From the NCBI GenBank assembly GCA_020438525.1, contig JAGQUL010000200.1, forward strand, positions 1-5,080: a DNA stretch of 5,080 nt, in the 5' to 3' direction. This stretch comes from Thermoleophilia bacterium. Lineage in GTDB: Bacteria; Actinomycetota; Thermoleophilia; Gaiellales; SKUG01. The notes under the pieces were generated by a model, which ran no database searches, was not told where the DNA came from, and saw nothing but the letters and a program-made list of their open reading frames with translations. A program made the position numbers and the translations under genes. Shown here piece after piece: positions 1-5,080 of this stretch. How positions within the stretch are numbered: the stretch's first letter is position 1; every line of letters begins with the position of its first letter.

Positions 1-1154
1 ACATCCTCGATCGCGCCCGGCGTGGTGCCGAATGCCTTCTGCGCCAGCGTCGCGGCCATGAACTCGTCGAGGTCGCCGTCGAGCACGCCGGCGGTGTCGG
101 ACGTCTGCACGCCGGTGCGCAGGTCCTTGACCATCTGGTACGGCTGCAGCACGTAGCTGCGGATCTGGCTTCCGAACCCGATGTTCTGCGCGTCGCCCTT
201 CTCCGCGCTGATCGTCGCCTCGCGCTCCTGCTGCTTGAGCTGGAACAGCTTGCCGCGCAGCATCTTCATCGCCGTGTCCCGGTTCTGGTGCTGCGAGCGC
301 TCGTTCTGGCACTGCACGACGATTCCCGTCGGCATGTGCGTGATGCGGATCGCGGAATCCGTCTTGTTGACGTGCTGGCCGCCCGCACCGGACGCGCGGT
401 AGGTGTCGACGCGCAGGTCGCTCGGGTCGATCTCGATGTCGTCGAGCACCACGTCGTCCTCGAACAGCGGCGCGACCTCGACCTGCGCGAAGCTGGTCTG
501 GCGACGGTTCGCGCTGTCGAACGGCGACAGTCGAACGAGCCGGTGTACGCCACCCTCGGCGTTGAAGATCCCGTAGGCGTAGTCGCCCTTCACGGTGAAC
601 GTGGCGGAGCGGATCCCTGCTTCCTCGCCGGCACTTTCCTCGTTGAACTCGACATTGAAGCCGCGCTTGTCGGCGAAGCGCAGGTACATGCGAACGAGCA
701 TCTCGGCCCAGTCCTGCGCATCGACTCCGCCCTCGCCGGCCTGGATCGAGACGACCGCCGCCGAGGAATCGAACTCGCCGGTGAACAGTGCCTCCTCCTG
801 CACTTCCGACAGCTGCGCCTCGAGTGGCGCAATTGCCTGGGCGAGATCGGAAAGGAGCTCCGCCTGCTCGGAGACATCGACCTCCTTGGCCATCTCGATC
901 AGCGTCTCGATGTCCTCCACGCCCTGCTTGAGGCGGGCGTAGCCCTGCAGCTTCTTGGCGGTGCGGTTGCGCTCGCTGCTGACCTTGGCGGCATGCGCCT
1001 GATCGTCCCAGAAGCCACTGCCGTTCATCTCCGCGTCGAGCTCCTGGATGCGCAGCTCGGCGTTCTCGGGATCGACGAGGCTGCGCACGGTCTCCAGCTG
1101 GGTCTCCAGCTCGCGCAGCTGCTCTACGTAGTCCTCGATCGATGCATCGGCCAT
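1..1154 (-). CDS. prfB: Peptide chain release factor 2 (RF2), 3' end outside window
   Basis: RF2 recognises UGA and UAA stop codons in the ribosomal A site and triggers hydrolysis of peptidyl-tRNA in the cytoplasm. The frame is open for 384 codons from the ATG at 1154. The N-terminal coiled-coil region spans about residues 5-120. The stop-codon-reading tripeptide SPF is at 210-212, and the catalytic GGQ is at 258-260 within [16 protein letters not shown] rather than PxT separates RF2 from RF1. The residue four before the GGQ is Ala254, matching the Ala/Ser of most bacterial RF2 rather than the Thr246 of E. coli K-12. The start fits an AGGA at 1162-1165, 7 nt upstream. There is no in-frame TGA near codon 26, so the programmed +1 frameshift known from E. 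coli prfB is absent. The frame continues at least 13 residues past where E. coli RF2 (365 aa) ends. The gene follows the 139-aa unknown gene by 55 bp. Confidence 0.97.
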   Translation of the reverse strand, partial: MADASIEDYVEQLRELETQLETVRSLVDPENAELRIQELDAEMNGSGFWDDQAHAAKVSSERNRTAKKLQGYARLKQGVEDIETLIEMAKEVDVSEQAELLSDLAQAIAPLEAQLSEVQEEALFTGEFDSSAAVVSIQAGEGGVDAQDWAEMLVRMYLRFADKRGFNVEFNEESAGEEAGIRSATFTVKGDYAYGIFNAEGGVHRLVRLSPFDSANRRQTSFAQVEVAPLFEDDVVLDDIEIDPSDLRVDTYRASGAGGQHVNKTDSAIRITHMPTGIVVQCQNERSQHQNRDTAMKMLRGKLFQLKQQEREATISAEKGDAQNIGFGSQIRSYVLQPYQMVKDLRTGVQTSDTAGVLDGDLDEFMAATLAQKAFGTTPGAIED

Positions 1155-1160
1155 GCCGGC

Positions 1161-1166
1161 ATCCTA
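1161..1166 (-). promoter_or_regulatory. Possible -10 hexamer TAGGAT or SD core before prfB
   Basis: On the minus strand the hexamer TAGGAT fits the actinobacterial -10 pattern TAnnnT. It lies exactly 6 nt before the prfB ATG, so transcription could begin at the A of the start codon and give a leaderless mRNA. The same bases include AGGA, which at 7 nt spacing could serve as a Shine-Dalgarno core if prfB is transcribed from further upstream. No convincing -35 box is visible at 16-19 bp spacing, so the sequence alone does not decide between the two readings. A weak 5-bp stem, GCCGG (1177-1173) with CCGGC (1159-1155), would leave this segment in its loop. Confidence 0.35.
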
Positions 1167-1209
1167 TCCGTCCCGGCGAGGCGAGCGCGGTCAGCGGCCG
1201 GTGCGCGTG

Positions 1210-1629
1210 TCAGCGCACCGGATCGTCGGTGCCGGGCGTGGTGTCGTGGACCTCGCCGAGCGCGGCGATCGCACGATCGAGGATGCCGGCCGCAAGGTTG
1301 GTGGTGCGGAGCGCGGCGACGCGAGCGTCCTGACCCGGCTCGGCGAGCTGGGCAAGGCCACCCGTGGCCTCGTCGAGTGCGAGGTGCAGGTCGTTGCGGA
1401 TCTCGTGCAGATCTCCGCAGGCCTCGATCGCCTCGCGAATCGCGTCGGTGGCGTGTGTGAGCGCATCGCGCATGCCCGGGGTGGGATCTGCGACTCCGGG
1501 GCGTGTCGCGACGTGACGTCCGAGCTCGAGCCATGTTCGAGCGGCCTTTGCGCGATCGGCAGCTGTGGCGCCGCCGCCGACCGGATCTGCGGGGCCGACG
1601 ACCGGGGGTGTGACGGGTTCGACGAGCAT
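1210..1629 (-). CDS. Hypothetical helical protein, 139 aa
   Basis: I do not recognise this protein. It starts with a Pro/Gly/Val-rich, probably disordered segment (residues 1-20). This is followed by alternating charged and Ala/Leu-rich stretches that should form amphipathic helices (about 22-40, 51-73, 75-97 and 100-128), and then an acidic Pro/Thr tail. It has no signal peptide or membrane segment and one cysteine (Cys71), so it is probably cytoplasmic. The gene is supported by a strong Shine-Dalgarno sequence, GGAGGT, 6 nt before the ATG, by GC-rich third positions and by a protein-like composition. The plus-strand frames over the same DNA give Arg/Ser/Cys-rich products. Its stop lies 55 bp before prfB, and 133 bp separate it from the upstream protease gene. 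The third-position GC bias looks weaker than in prfB, with ACA, GCA and GGA codons in use, which may mean a fast-evolving or lineage-specific gene. Confidence 0.72.
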   Translation of the reverse strand: MLVEPVTPPVVGPADPVGGGATAADRAKAARTWLELGRHVATRPGVADPTPGMRDALTHATDAIREAIEACGDLHEIRNDLHLALDEATGGLAQLAEPGQDARVAALRTTNLAAGILDRAIAALGEVHDTTPGTDDPVR

Positions 1630-1635
1630 CGTGGG

Positions 1636-1641
1636 ACCTCC
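1636..1641 (-). promoter_or_regulatory. Ribosome binding site GGAGGT of the 139-aa gene
   Basis: The minus strand reads GGAGGT followed by six bases (CCCACG) and then ATG at 1629. This is the clearest Shine-Dalgarno sequence in the window. It fixes the start of the 139-aa gene and argues that the gene is real. Confidence 0.7.
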
Positions 1642-1716
1642 GTCCCTTGCCGCGCCGCGGGGAGTGCGTCGCGTGGTGCACGAGCATCACATCATCTGTC
1701 GCGCGCTTCACCATCG

Positions 1717-1733
1717 GGGCACGCACCGTGCCT
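1717..1733 (-). terminator. Short hairpin between the protease gene and the 139-aa gene, weak terminator candidate
   Basis: GGCACG (1718-1723) and CGTGCC (1727-1732) form a perfect 6-bp stem around a 3-nt loop, extendable by one G-T wobble pair at 1717/1733. It lies about 30 nt past the stop of the protease gene in the 133-bp spacer. No U-rich tract follows on the minus strand, so a classical intrinsic terminator is not supported. It could be a 3'-end hairpin of the L-shaped type proposed for actinobacteria, or chance in GC-rich DNA. Confidence 0.25.
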
Positions 1734-1762
1734 ACCGCAGCGAGTCCACATCGTCGTTGCGG

Positions 1763-2653
1763 TCAACTACGTGCCGTCGACCTCGCCGTGACCGATGCGA
1801 CCGCGCTGCACGCGCGTCGGCTCGCGGTGCCCGGCATGGCGACCCGCAGGAACGTCACGTCAGTGCGAATCAGCCACGTCGAGCGCGCCGTGGAGTCGGT
1901 ACGCCGCGCGCGCACGCCGCGCCACCGCCCGCCGGAGCGCTCGAACACCCGCAGCACGACGGGCGTGCCCACCCATTCGGCGCTGCCTCGCACCCGCACG
2001 ACCCGCGTGTCGCGGATCCGTTCGACGTCGATCGTGCATCGCGAGCGCAGCCGCCGCGCGGTCGGCGACGGCCACGGGTTGCGCCGGCACCCCTGCAGTC
2101 CCTTGCCCTGCTGCATCATCGGCGGCGCGAATGCTCCAGCACGCGGGCACGACGCATGGCCATGACCGAGCGCGTGCCCGAACTCGTGCATGACCATCAG
2201 CGTGCGGTACTCACCGATGCGTCGCCCGTACGTCGGTGCCGGCTGCAGCCATCGATCGTGGTTGAGCACCACCACGCCGCGCTGGTAGCAGTTCCAGTAG
2301 CGCACCACGTCGAGCGGCAGGCACATCCGCTGGGTCGTCGCAGCCGACGCGAGCACCATGCGCACGTCATGCCTGCCCGTCGACACCCGCTGGAAGCTGC
2401 GACGGAATCCGGCGCCCCACCCTCGGTGGTCCGCCATCCGATCCTCGACCTGTCGCGCCACCGAGGCGGGTGATTCGGCGATCCCTCGCTCGACCTCCAC
2501 CGTGTAGCGGATCGGCGATCCGGGTCCGGTCGGAGCGCTGCGACCGGGTGCCACCCGGAACGAGGCCGCGTCTGCGGAGCCCGCAGCAGCAAGCTGGGTC
2601 ACGACGAGCAGGACGAGCGAGGCGACGAGCGCAGTCGGGCGAAGTCGGTGCAT
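1763..2653 (-). CDS. Secreted DUF3152-family metzincin-like metalloprotease with C-terminal extension
   Basis: This is a predicted exported zinc protease of 296 aa. Residues 1-29 form a Sec signal peptide: basic start, hydrophobic core ALVASLVLLVV, and an ADA-A cleavage site near 29/30. The DUF3152 domain spans about residues 45-195. It shows the family pattern of CLPLD (Cys111), a second cysteine at 122, then VVVLNHDRWL and the zinc site HEFGHALGHGH. The likely ligands are His156, His160 and His166, with Glu157 as catalytic base and Gly163 matching the metzincin pattern HExxHxxGxxH. Met179/Met180 in PPMMQQ could supply the Met-turn. Cys169 and Cys189 flank it, followed by LQGC and NPWP. Residues 196-296 are an extra Arg-rich, beta-strand-like region (RVVRVRGSAEW, VVLRVFERSGGRW, TFLRVAMPGTA) resembling Ig-like repeats of secreted proteins. 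The fold and metal site are well supported; the substrate is unknown. No good Shine-Dalgarno sequence precedes the ATG, so the mRNA may be leaderless. Confidence 0.92.
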   Translation of the reverse strand: MHRLRPTALVASLVLLVVTQLAAAGSADAASFRVAPGRSAPTGPGSPIRYTVEVERGIAESPASVARQVEDRMADHRGWGAGFRRSFQRVSTGRHDVRMVLASAATTQRMCLPLDVVRYWNCYQRGVVVLNHDRWLQPAPTYGRRIGEYRTLMVMHEFGHALGHGHASCPRAGAFAPPMMQQGKGLQGCRRNPWPSPTARRLRSRCTIDVERIRDTRVVRVRGSAEWVGTPVVLRVFERSGGRWRGVRARRTDSTARSTWLIRTDVTFLRVAMPGTASRRACSAVASVTARSTARS

Positions 2654-2660
2654 GGGGGTA

Positions 2661-2676
2661 TCGTTTCATGAAGCGA
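2661..2676. promoter_or_regulatory. 16-bp near-perfect palindrome in the divergent promoter region
   Basis: TCGTTTCATGAAGCGA is a 16-bp inverted repeat, with half-sites TCGTTTCA and TGAAGCGA, broken by one mismatched pair and centred on TTCATGAA. It begins 7 bp upstream of the protease ATG, where it would overlap core promoter elements, and lies 77 bp before the ATG of the divergent small gene. Position and symmetry fit a dimeric repressor site. The sequence does not match the actinobacterial LexA box. No regulator gene is visible in the window. Confidence 0.35.
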
Positions 2677-2705
2677 CGATGAGACGAACGCGACCGTTGC
2701 AGCGA

Positions 2706-2721
2706 AGAACGGGAGAACGGG
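2706..2721. repeat. Tandem 8-bp repeat AGAACGGG x2
   Basis: Two perfect back-to-back copies of AGAACGGG lie 32 bp upstream of the start of the small plus-strand gene, in the divergent intergenic region. They could be a direct-repeat regulator site or simple sequence slippage. No function can be assigned. Confidence 0.4.
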
Positions 2722-2742
2722 GATCGGTCAGGACATCGGGAA

Positions 2743-2748
2743 GGGGAG
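2743..2748 (+). promoter_or_regulatory. Ribosome binding site GGGGAG of the small plus-strand gene
   Basis: GGGGAG lies 5 nt before the ATG at 2754. It decides the start: the same frame is open back to an ATG at 2652, but that upstream stretch is Arg/Thr-rich, crosses the divergent promoter region and has no comparable site. Confidence 0.55.
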
Positions 2749-2753
2749 CGGAC

Positions 2754-3005
2754 ATGAACATCACGCCATCCAGGGCAATGTTGCTCGGGGGCACGGCGGC
2801 GCTGGCGCTGGGCATGGGCATCTCGGCAGCCGGCGGCGAGGATCGACGCGTCGGCTCCACGCGGGTCATCGACCTGCAGGCCTCCGTCGCCGGCCTCGGT
2901 GCCCTGATGTTCGTCGCTGGCGCAGCACGTGGTGGAAACGACGCCCTGGTCGCCGCTGGCATGGCGACGATCGGCGGCAGCGGTCTATCGATGCTCCTCG
3001 GCTGA
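2754..3005 (+). CDS. Small hydrophobic membrane protein, 83 aa, unknown function
   Basis: I do not recognise this protein. It has a hydrophobic segment at about residues 7-27 (AMLLGGTAALALGMGISAAG). A charged loop (GGEDRRVGSTRVID, 27-40) follows, and then a Gly/Ala-rich hydrophobic half (42-83) that could make two short membrane helices around RGGND at 59-63. The Gly/Ala richness suggests closely packed helices. It is the only plus-strand gene, read away from the protease gene, and its last 21 bp overlap the 3' end of the transporter gene on the other strand. The start at 2754 is chosen for its GGGGAG site. Arguments for a real gene are that ribosome site, the membrane-like pattern and the compact frame. 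Against it, no homologue is recalled and GC-rich DNA often holds spurious open frames. The first segment could instead be a signal anchor. Confidence 0.6.
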   Translation: MNITPSRAMLLGGTAALALGMGISAAGGEDRRVGSTRVIDLQASVAGLGALMFVAGAARGGNDALVAAGMATIGGSGLSMLLG

Positions 3006-4184
3006 ACCTCCGGTCGCACCGCGCAGGCGCCCCAGCGCGAAGAGCGACACCACGACCGCCGCGAGCAGCACGAGTTCGTAGGCGAGCCACGTCGATCGGG
3101 CGAGCACCACGCCGAGCATGATCGGCGCGATCGAACACGCCAGCGCGTTTGCCGTGGTCTGCATGCCGAGCGTCGCGCCGGTCCTTCCAACCGGTGCGAA
3201 CGATGCAGCCACCGCCACGACAACGCCGTTGCACGAGGTGACGACGACGAGCGCGGCTGCCTGCAGCAGCGCCGGTGCCATGCCGCCCGGCGCAGCCATC
3301 GATGCAATCACCAGCACGCCCACCGCGCCCGCCACGGCGAGCAGCACGTCGACGCGGCTTCGAGCTCGATCGGACACGACACCCAGGATGATGCGTCCTG
3401 CAGCGCCCGCCAGCTGCGCGATGGTGAAGATCCCGGCTGCGACCGCGAGCCGCGTGTCGGCCCGGTCCACGAGCTGGACCGTCAGGAACGATCCGATCCC
3501 CAGCTGCACGAACGCCAGGCTCCCGGCTCCGGCAGCAAGCAGCCACATCCGTGGCAAGCGAAGCGGCGACGATCCCCGAACTGCGGACTCTGCCCGTGCC
3601 GCCCGCGCGGCCCGCGATCGCGACGACGGCACCAGCCACGCCATGCCGATCGCTGCCACGACGCCCGCCACTCCGGCGCAGAACAGCGTGAATGGAAGCC
3701 CCCACGCATTCGCGGTCAGCGGCACCACCACACCGCCCAGCGCCGCACCGATCGGGATCGCGACGTGGCGGATCGAGAGCACGAGCCCGTGACGTTCGAC
3801 CGGGAACGCCGCTGATATCGCCCGGCCGCCGGCGGAGTGCGCCGCGCTGCCGAACAACCCGGATCCGAGGATGGCAATCGTGAACCACAAGGGATCGCGG
3901 GCCGAGAGCGCCGAAGCCCCGGCGAACGTCACTGCCGCGAATCCGACGAACGCGCCCGTGAGCACGCGCCGCTCGCTCGTGTGGTCGCTGAGCACGCCCC
4001 AGCCGTAGGTGCCCAGCATCAGGCCGATCGCCGGTGACGCGAGCACCAGACCAAGCACTGCTGTGCCGATGTCCAGCTGGTCGCGAACGACCGGTGCCGC
4101 CGCGGCAAGCCCGAAGTGCAGTGCCGCCACCACGAGGTTGCCCAGCGCCACCGCGCCGAGCACCAGCCACGGCCGCGTCGTCAC
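2985..4184 (-). CDS. Major facilitator superfamily (MFS) transporter, 399 aa
   Basis: This is an inner-membrane secondary transporter or efflux pump; the substrate cannot be told. Twelve hydrophobic segments fall in two halves (about residues 7-185 and 212-385), separated by a basic, Arg/Ala-rich cytoplasmic loop (186-211). The MFS signature between helices 2 and 3 reads GVLSDHTSERR (63-73), and its internal repeat between helices 8 and 9 reads GVVSDRARSR (268-277). IRHVAIPIGAALGG (138-151) resembles the RQxGxPxGGALG stretch at helix 5 in CynX-like permeases, a loose resemblance only. Length is typical for the superfamily. The start is GTG, 7 nt after the secA stop, with no strong Shine-Dalgarno sequence, which suggests reinitiation by ribosomes finishing secA. 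The last 21 bp overlap the small plus-strand gene tail to tail. Another minus-strand frame is also open across most of this gene but encodes a Gly/Arg/Cys-rich shadow without membrane segments. Confidence 0.92.
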   Translation of the reverse strand: MTTRPWLVLGAVALGNLVVAALHFGLAAAAPVVRDQLDIGTAVLGLVLASPAIGLMLGTYGWGVLSDHTSERRVLTGAFVGFAAVTFAGASALSARDPLWFTIAILGSGLFGSAAHSAGGRAISAAFPVERHGLVLSIRHVAIPIGAALGGVVVPLTANAWGLPFTLFCAGVAGVVAAIGMAWLVPSSRSRAARAARAESAVRGSSPLRLPRMWLLAAGAGSLAFVQLGIGSFLTVQLVDRADTRLAVAAGIFTIAQLAGAAGRIILGVVSDRARSRVDVLLAVAGAVGVLVIASMAAPGGMAPALLQAAALVVVTSCNGVVVAVAASFAPVGRTGATLGMQTTANALACSIAPIMLGVVLARSTWLAYELVLLAAVVVSLFALGRLRGATGGSAEEHR

Positions 4185-4191
4185 CGGTACG

Positions 4192-5080
4192 TCAGCGCCC
4201 GTGGCAGTTCTTGTACTTCTTGCCGGAGCCGCACGGGCACGGCTCGTTGCGCCCGACGGTGTTCTCGACCCGTCGCTGCTGCACGACCGGCCCCTCGTCC
4301 TCGAGCCCGGCCTCGGTCCGCGCCTCCTGCAGCGCCGTGGGCGCGGCAGCCGTGCCGTAGGTCAACGAGTCGGTCGATCGGGTGCGCGTGCTCGCGAACC
4401 CGCCGGTCGCGCTCGAGCTCGAACCGCTCGGGCCGACGCCCTCGCCGACCTCGGGCTGGCGCGCGTTCGAGCCGCCCGAGTCCAGCGCGCGCTGCGCCTT
4501 GGGCTCGAGCGATCCGCTGTCGACCTCGATGCGCAGGAGCAGGTTCACCGCCTCGCTCTTCACCGACGCCATGAGCTCCTGGAACATCTCGTAACCCTCT
4601 GCCTGGTACTCGTTCAGCGGGTTCTTCTGTGCCAGGCCGCGCAGGCCGATGCCGTCTCGCAGGTAGTCCATGTTGTCGAGGTGCTCGCGCCAGCGCGTGT
4701 CCAGCACCTGCAGGAACACGACGCGCTCGACCTCGCGCATCGTGTCAGCGCCGATGTCGCGCTCACGTCGCTCGTAGTGTTCGGTGGCGTCGTTGACGAG
4801 CGCTTCCTCGATCTCCTCGACCTGCGTCTCGGAGCGTCCCTCGAAGCGGGCACGGTCGACGCGGAGCGGCCACATCGTGGTGCAGAGCTTCCAGAGCTCC
4901 TCGAGCTCCCAGTCGTCGGGATACGGGGTCGGGCAGTGCACCGCGACCGCGGTCTCGATCTCCTCCGCCAGCCAGCCGAGGATCCGGTCGCGCAGGTCGG
5001 CGCCCTCGAGCACCTCGCGCCGGTCGGCGTACACCTGCTGTCGCTGGATGTTGAGCACGTCGTCGTACTTGAGGACGTTC
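4192..5080 (-). CDS. secA: Preprotein translocase ATPase SecA, C-terminal part
   Basis: SecA drives secretory proteins through the SecYEG channel by ATP hydrolysis at the inner face of the membrane. Only the last 295 residues are in the window; the N-terminal ATPase and preprotein-binding domains lie beyond position 5080. The fragment opens in the conserved [10 protein letters not shown] stretch that starts the helical scaffold/wing region. It continues through the helical wing ([14 protein letters not shown]) and the second scaffold part, with [20 protein letters not shown] near residues 124-145 and [11 protein letters not shown] near 156-166. A Ser/Gly/Ala/Thr-rich flexible linker (about 188-270) leads to the SEC-C zinc tail [20 protein letters not shown], with ligands Cys281, Cys283, Cys292 and His293. 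In E. coli that zinc tail contacts SecB and ribosomes. An intact tail is not universal among actinobacterial SecA proteins. The MFS gene follows after 7 nt. Confidence 0.98.
   Translation of the reverse strand, partial: NVLKYDDVLNIQRQQVYADRREVLEGADLRDRILGWLAEEIETAVAVHCPTPYPDDWELEELWKLCTTMWPLRVDRARFEGRSETQVEEIEEALVNDATEHYERRERDIGADTMREVERVVFLQVLDTRWREHLDNMDYLRDGIGLRGLAQKNPLNEYQAEGYEMFQELMASVKSEAVNLLLRIEVDSGSLEPKAQRALDSGGSNARQPEVGEGVGPSGSSSSATGGFASTRTRSTDSLTYGTAAAPTALQEARTEAGLEDEGPVVQQRRVENTVGRNEPCPCGSGKKYKNCHGR

Noticed and set aside
288..1460. Long plus-strand open frame of 390 codons
   Set aside because: It runs antisense across prfB and half of the 139-aa gene. Its product is Arg/Leu/Ala-rich with no domain I recognise, while the minus strand encodes unmistakable RF2. 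Long antisense frames are expected in such GC-rich DNA.
1733..1767. TTGACC on the minus strand as the -35 box of a promoter for the 139-aa gene
   Set aside because: It overlaps the stop codon of the protease gene and has no TAnnnT partner at 16-19 bp spacing.
1153..1791. Plus-strand open frame opposite the 139-aa gene
   Set aside because: The product is Cys/Gly/Arg-rich and low in helix-forming patterns. The minus-strand frame has a strong ribosome site and normal composition, so it was preferred.
1565..2473. Plus-strand open frame of 302 codons opposite the protease
   Set aside because: His/Arg/Pro-rich shadow of the DUF3152 gene; the minus strand has a signal peptide and an intact zinc motif.
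2661..2676. Palindrome as a LexA/SOS box
   Set aside because: It has the length and TCG...CGA ends of the actinobacterial box, but the inner half-sites read TTT/AAG instead of AAC/GTT.
2652..2753. N-terminal extension of the small plus-strand gene to an ATG at 2652
   Set aside because: The extra 34 residues are Arg/Thr-rich, cross the divergent promoter region and lack a ribosome site, whereas 2754 has GGGGAG 5 nt upstream.
2866..4170. Minus-strand open frame of 434 codons, longer than the transporter
   Set aside because: It is a shifted frame of the MFS gene. The product is Gly/Arg/Cys-rich with no membrane pattern, while the 2985-4184 frame shows twelve helices and both MFS signatures.
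1..5080. CRISPR array, tRNA/rRNA gene, insertion sequence or phage genes
   Set aside because: No regularly spaced repeats, cloverleaf-type sequence, transposase or integrase motif, or terminal inverted repeats were seen on reading both strands.

Overview
The window is high-GC DNA with strong G/C at third codon positions, and it looks like an actinobacterial chromosome. Three things support this. A DUF3152-type secreted metalloprotease is present, a family I know from Actinobacteria. The codon use is GC-rich throughout. Some starts look leaderless or SD-poor. The Arg/Gly-rich beta-type C-terminal domain on the protease recalls soil lineages such as Thermoleophilia (for example Patulibacter-like organisms), but that placement is a guess.

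Layout: nearly everything is read on the minus strand, so the biological order runs from high to low coordinates. (1) 5080-4192: the C-terminal 295 residues of the preprotein translocase ATPase SecA, ending in an intact zinc-binding SEC-C tail. (2) 4184-2985: a 12-helix major facilitator transporter with a GTG start only 7 nt after the secA stop, probably co-transcribed and translationally coupled. (3) 2754-3005 on the plus strand: a small hydrophobic protein of 83 aa, the only gene in this orientation, whose 3' end overlaps the transporter's by 21 bp. (4) 2653-1763: an exported DUF3152 metzincin-like zinc protease with an extra C-terminal domain, divergent from the small gene across a 100-bp spacer. 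(5) 1629-1210: an unrecognised, probably cytoplasmic helical protein of 139 aa. (6) 1154 to beyond position 1: prfB, peptide chain release factor 2, in one uninterrupted frame with its SPF and GGQ motifs; its stop lies outside the window.

How the genes relate: secA and prfB are housekeeping genes that are direct neighbours in some bacteria (for example Bacillus subtilis). Here a block of about 3 kb, holding a transporter, a small membrane protein, a secreted protease and an unknown protein, lies between them. The protease has a Sec-type signal peptide and would itself be a SecA client, but nothing in the sequence shows a deeper functional link.

Non-coding content is small: spacers of 55, 133, 100 and 7 bp, and no gene-free stretch over 300 bases. 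I found no RNA gene, CRISPR array, insertion sequence or integrase. I do not see convincing evidence of a new multi-gene system. The best leads are the protease's extra domain, the strand-flipped small membrane protein with its palindrome-containing upstream region, and the unknown protein in front of prfB.
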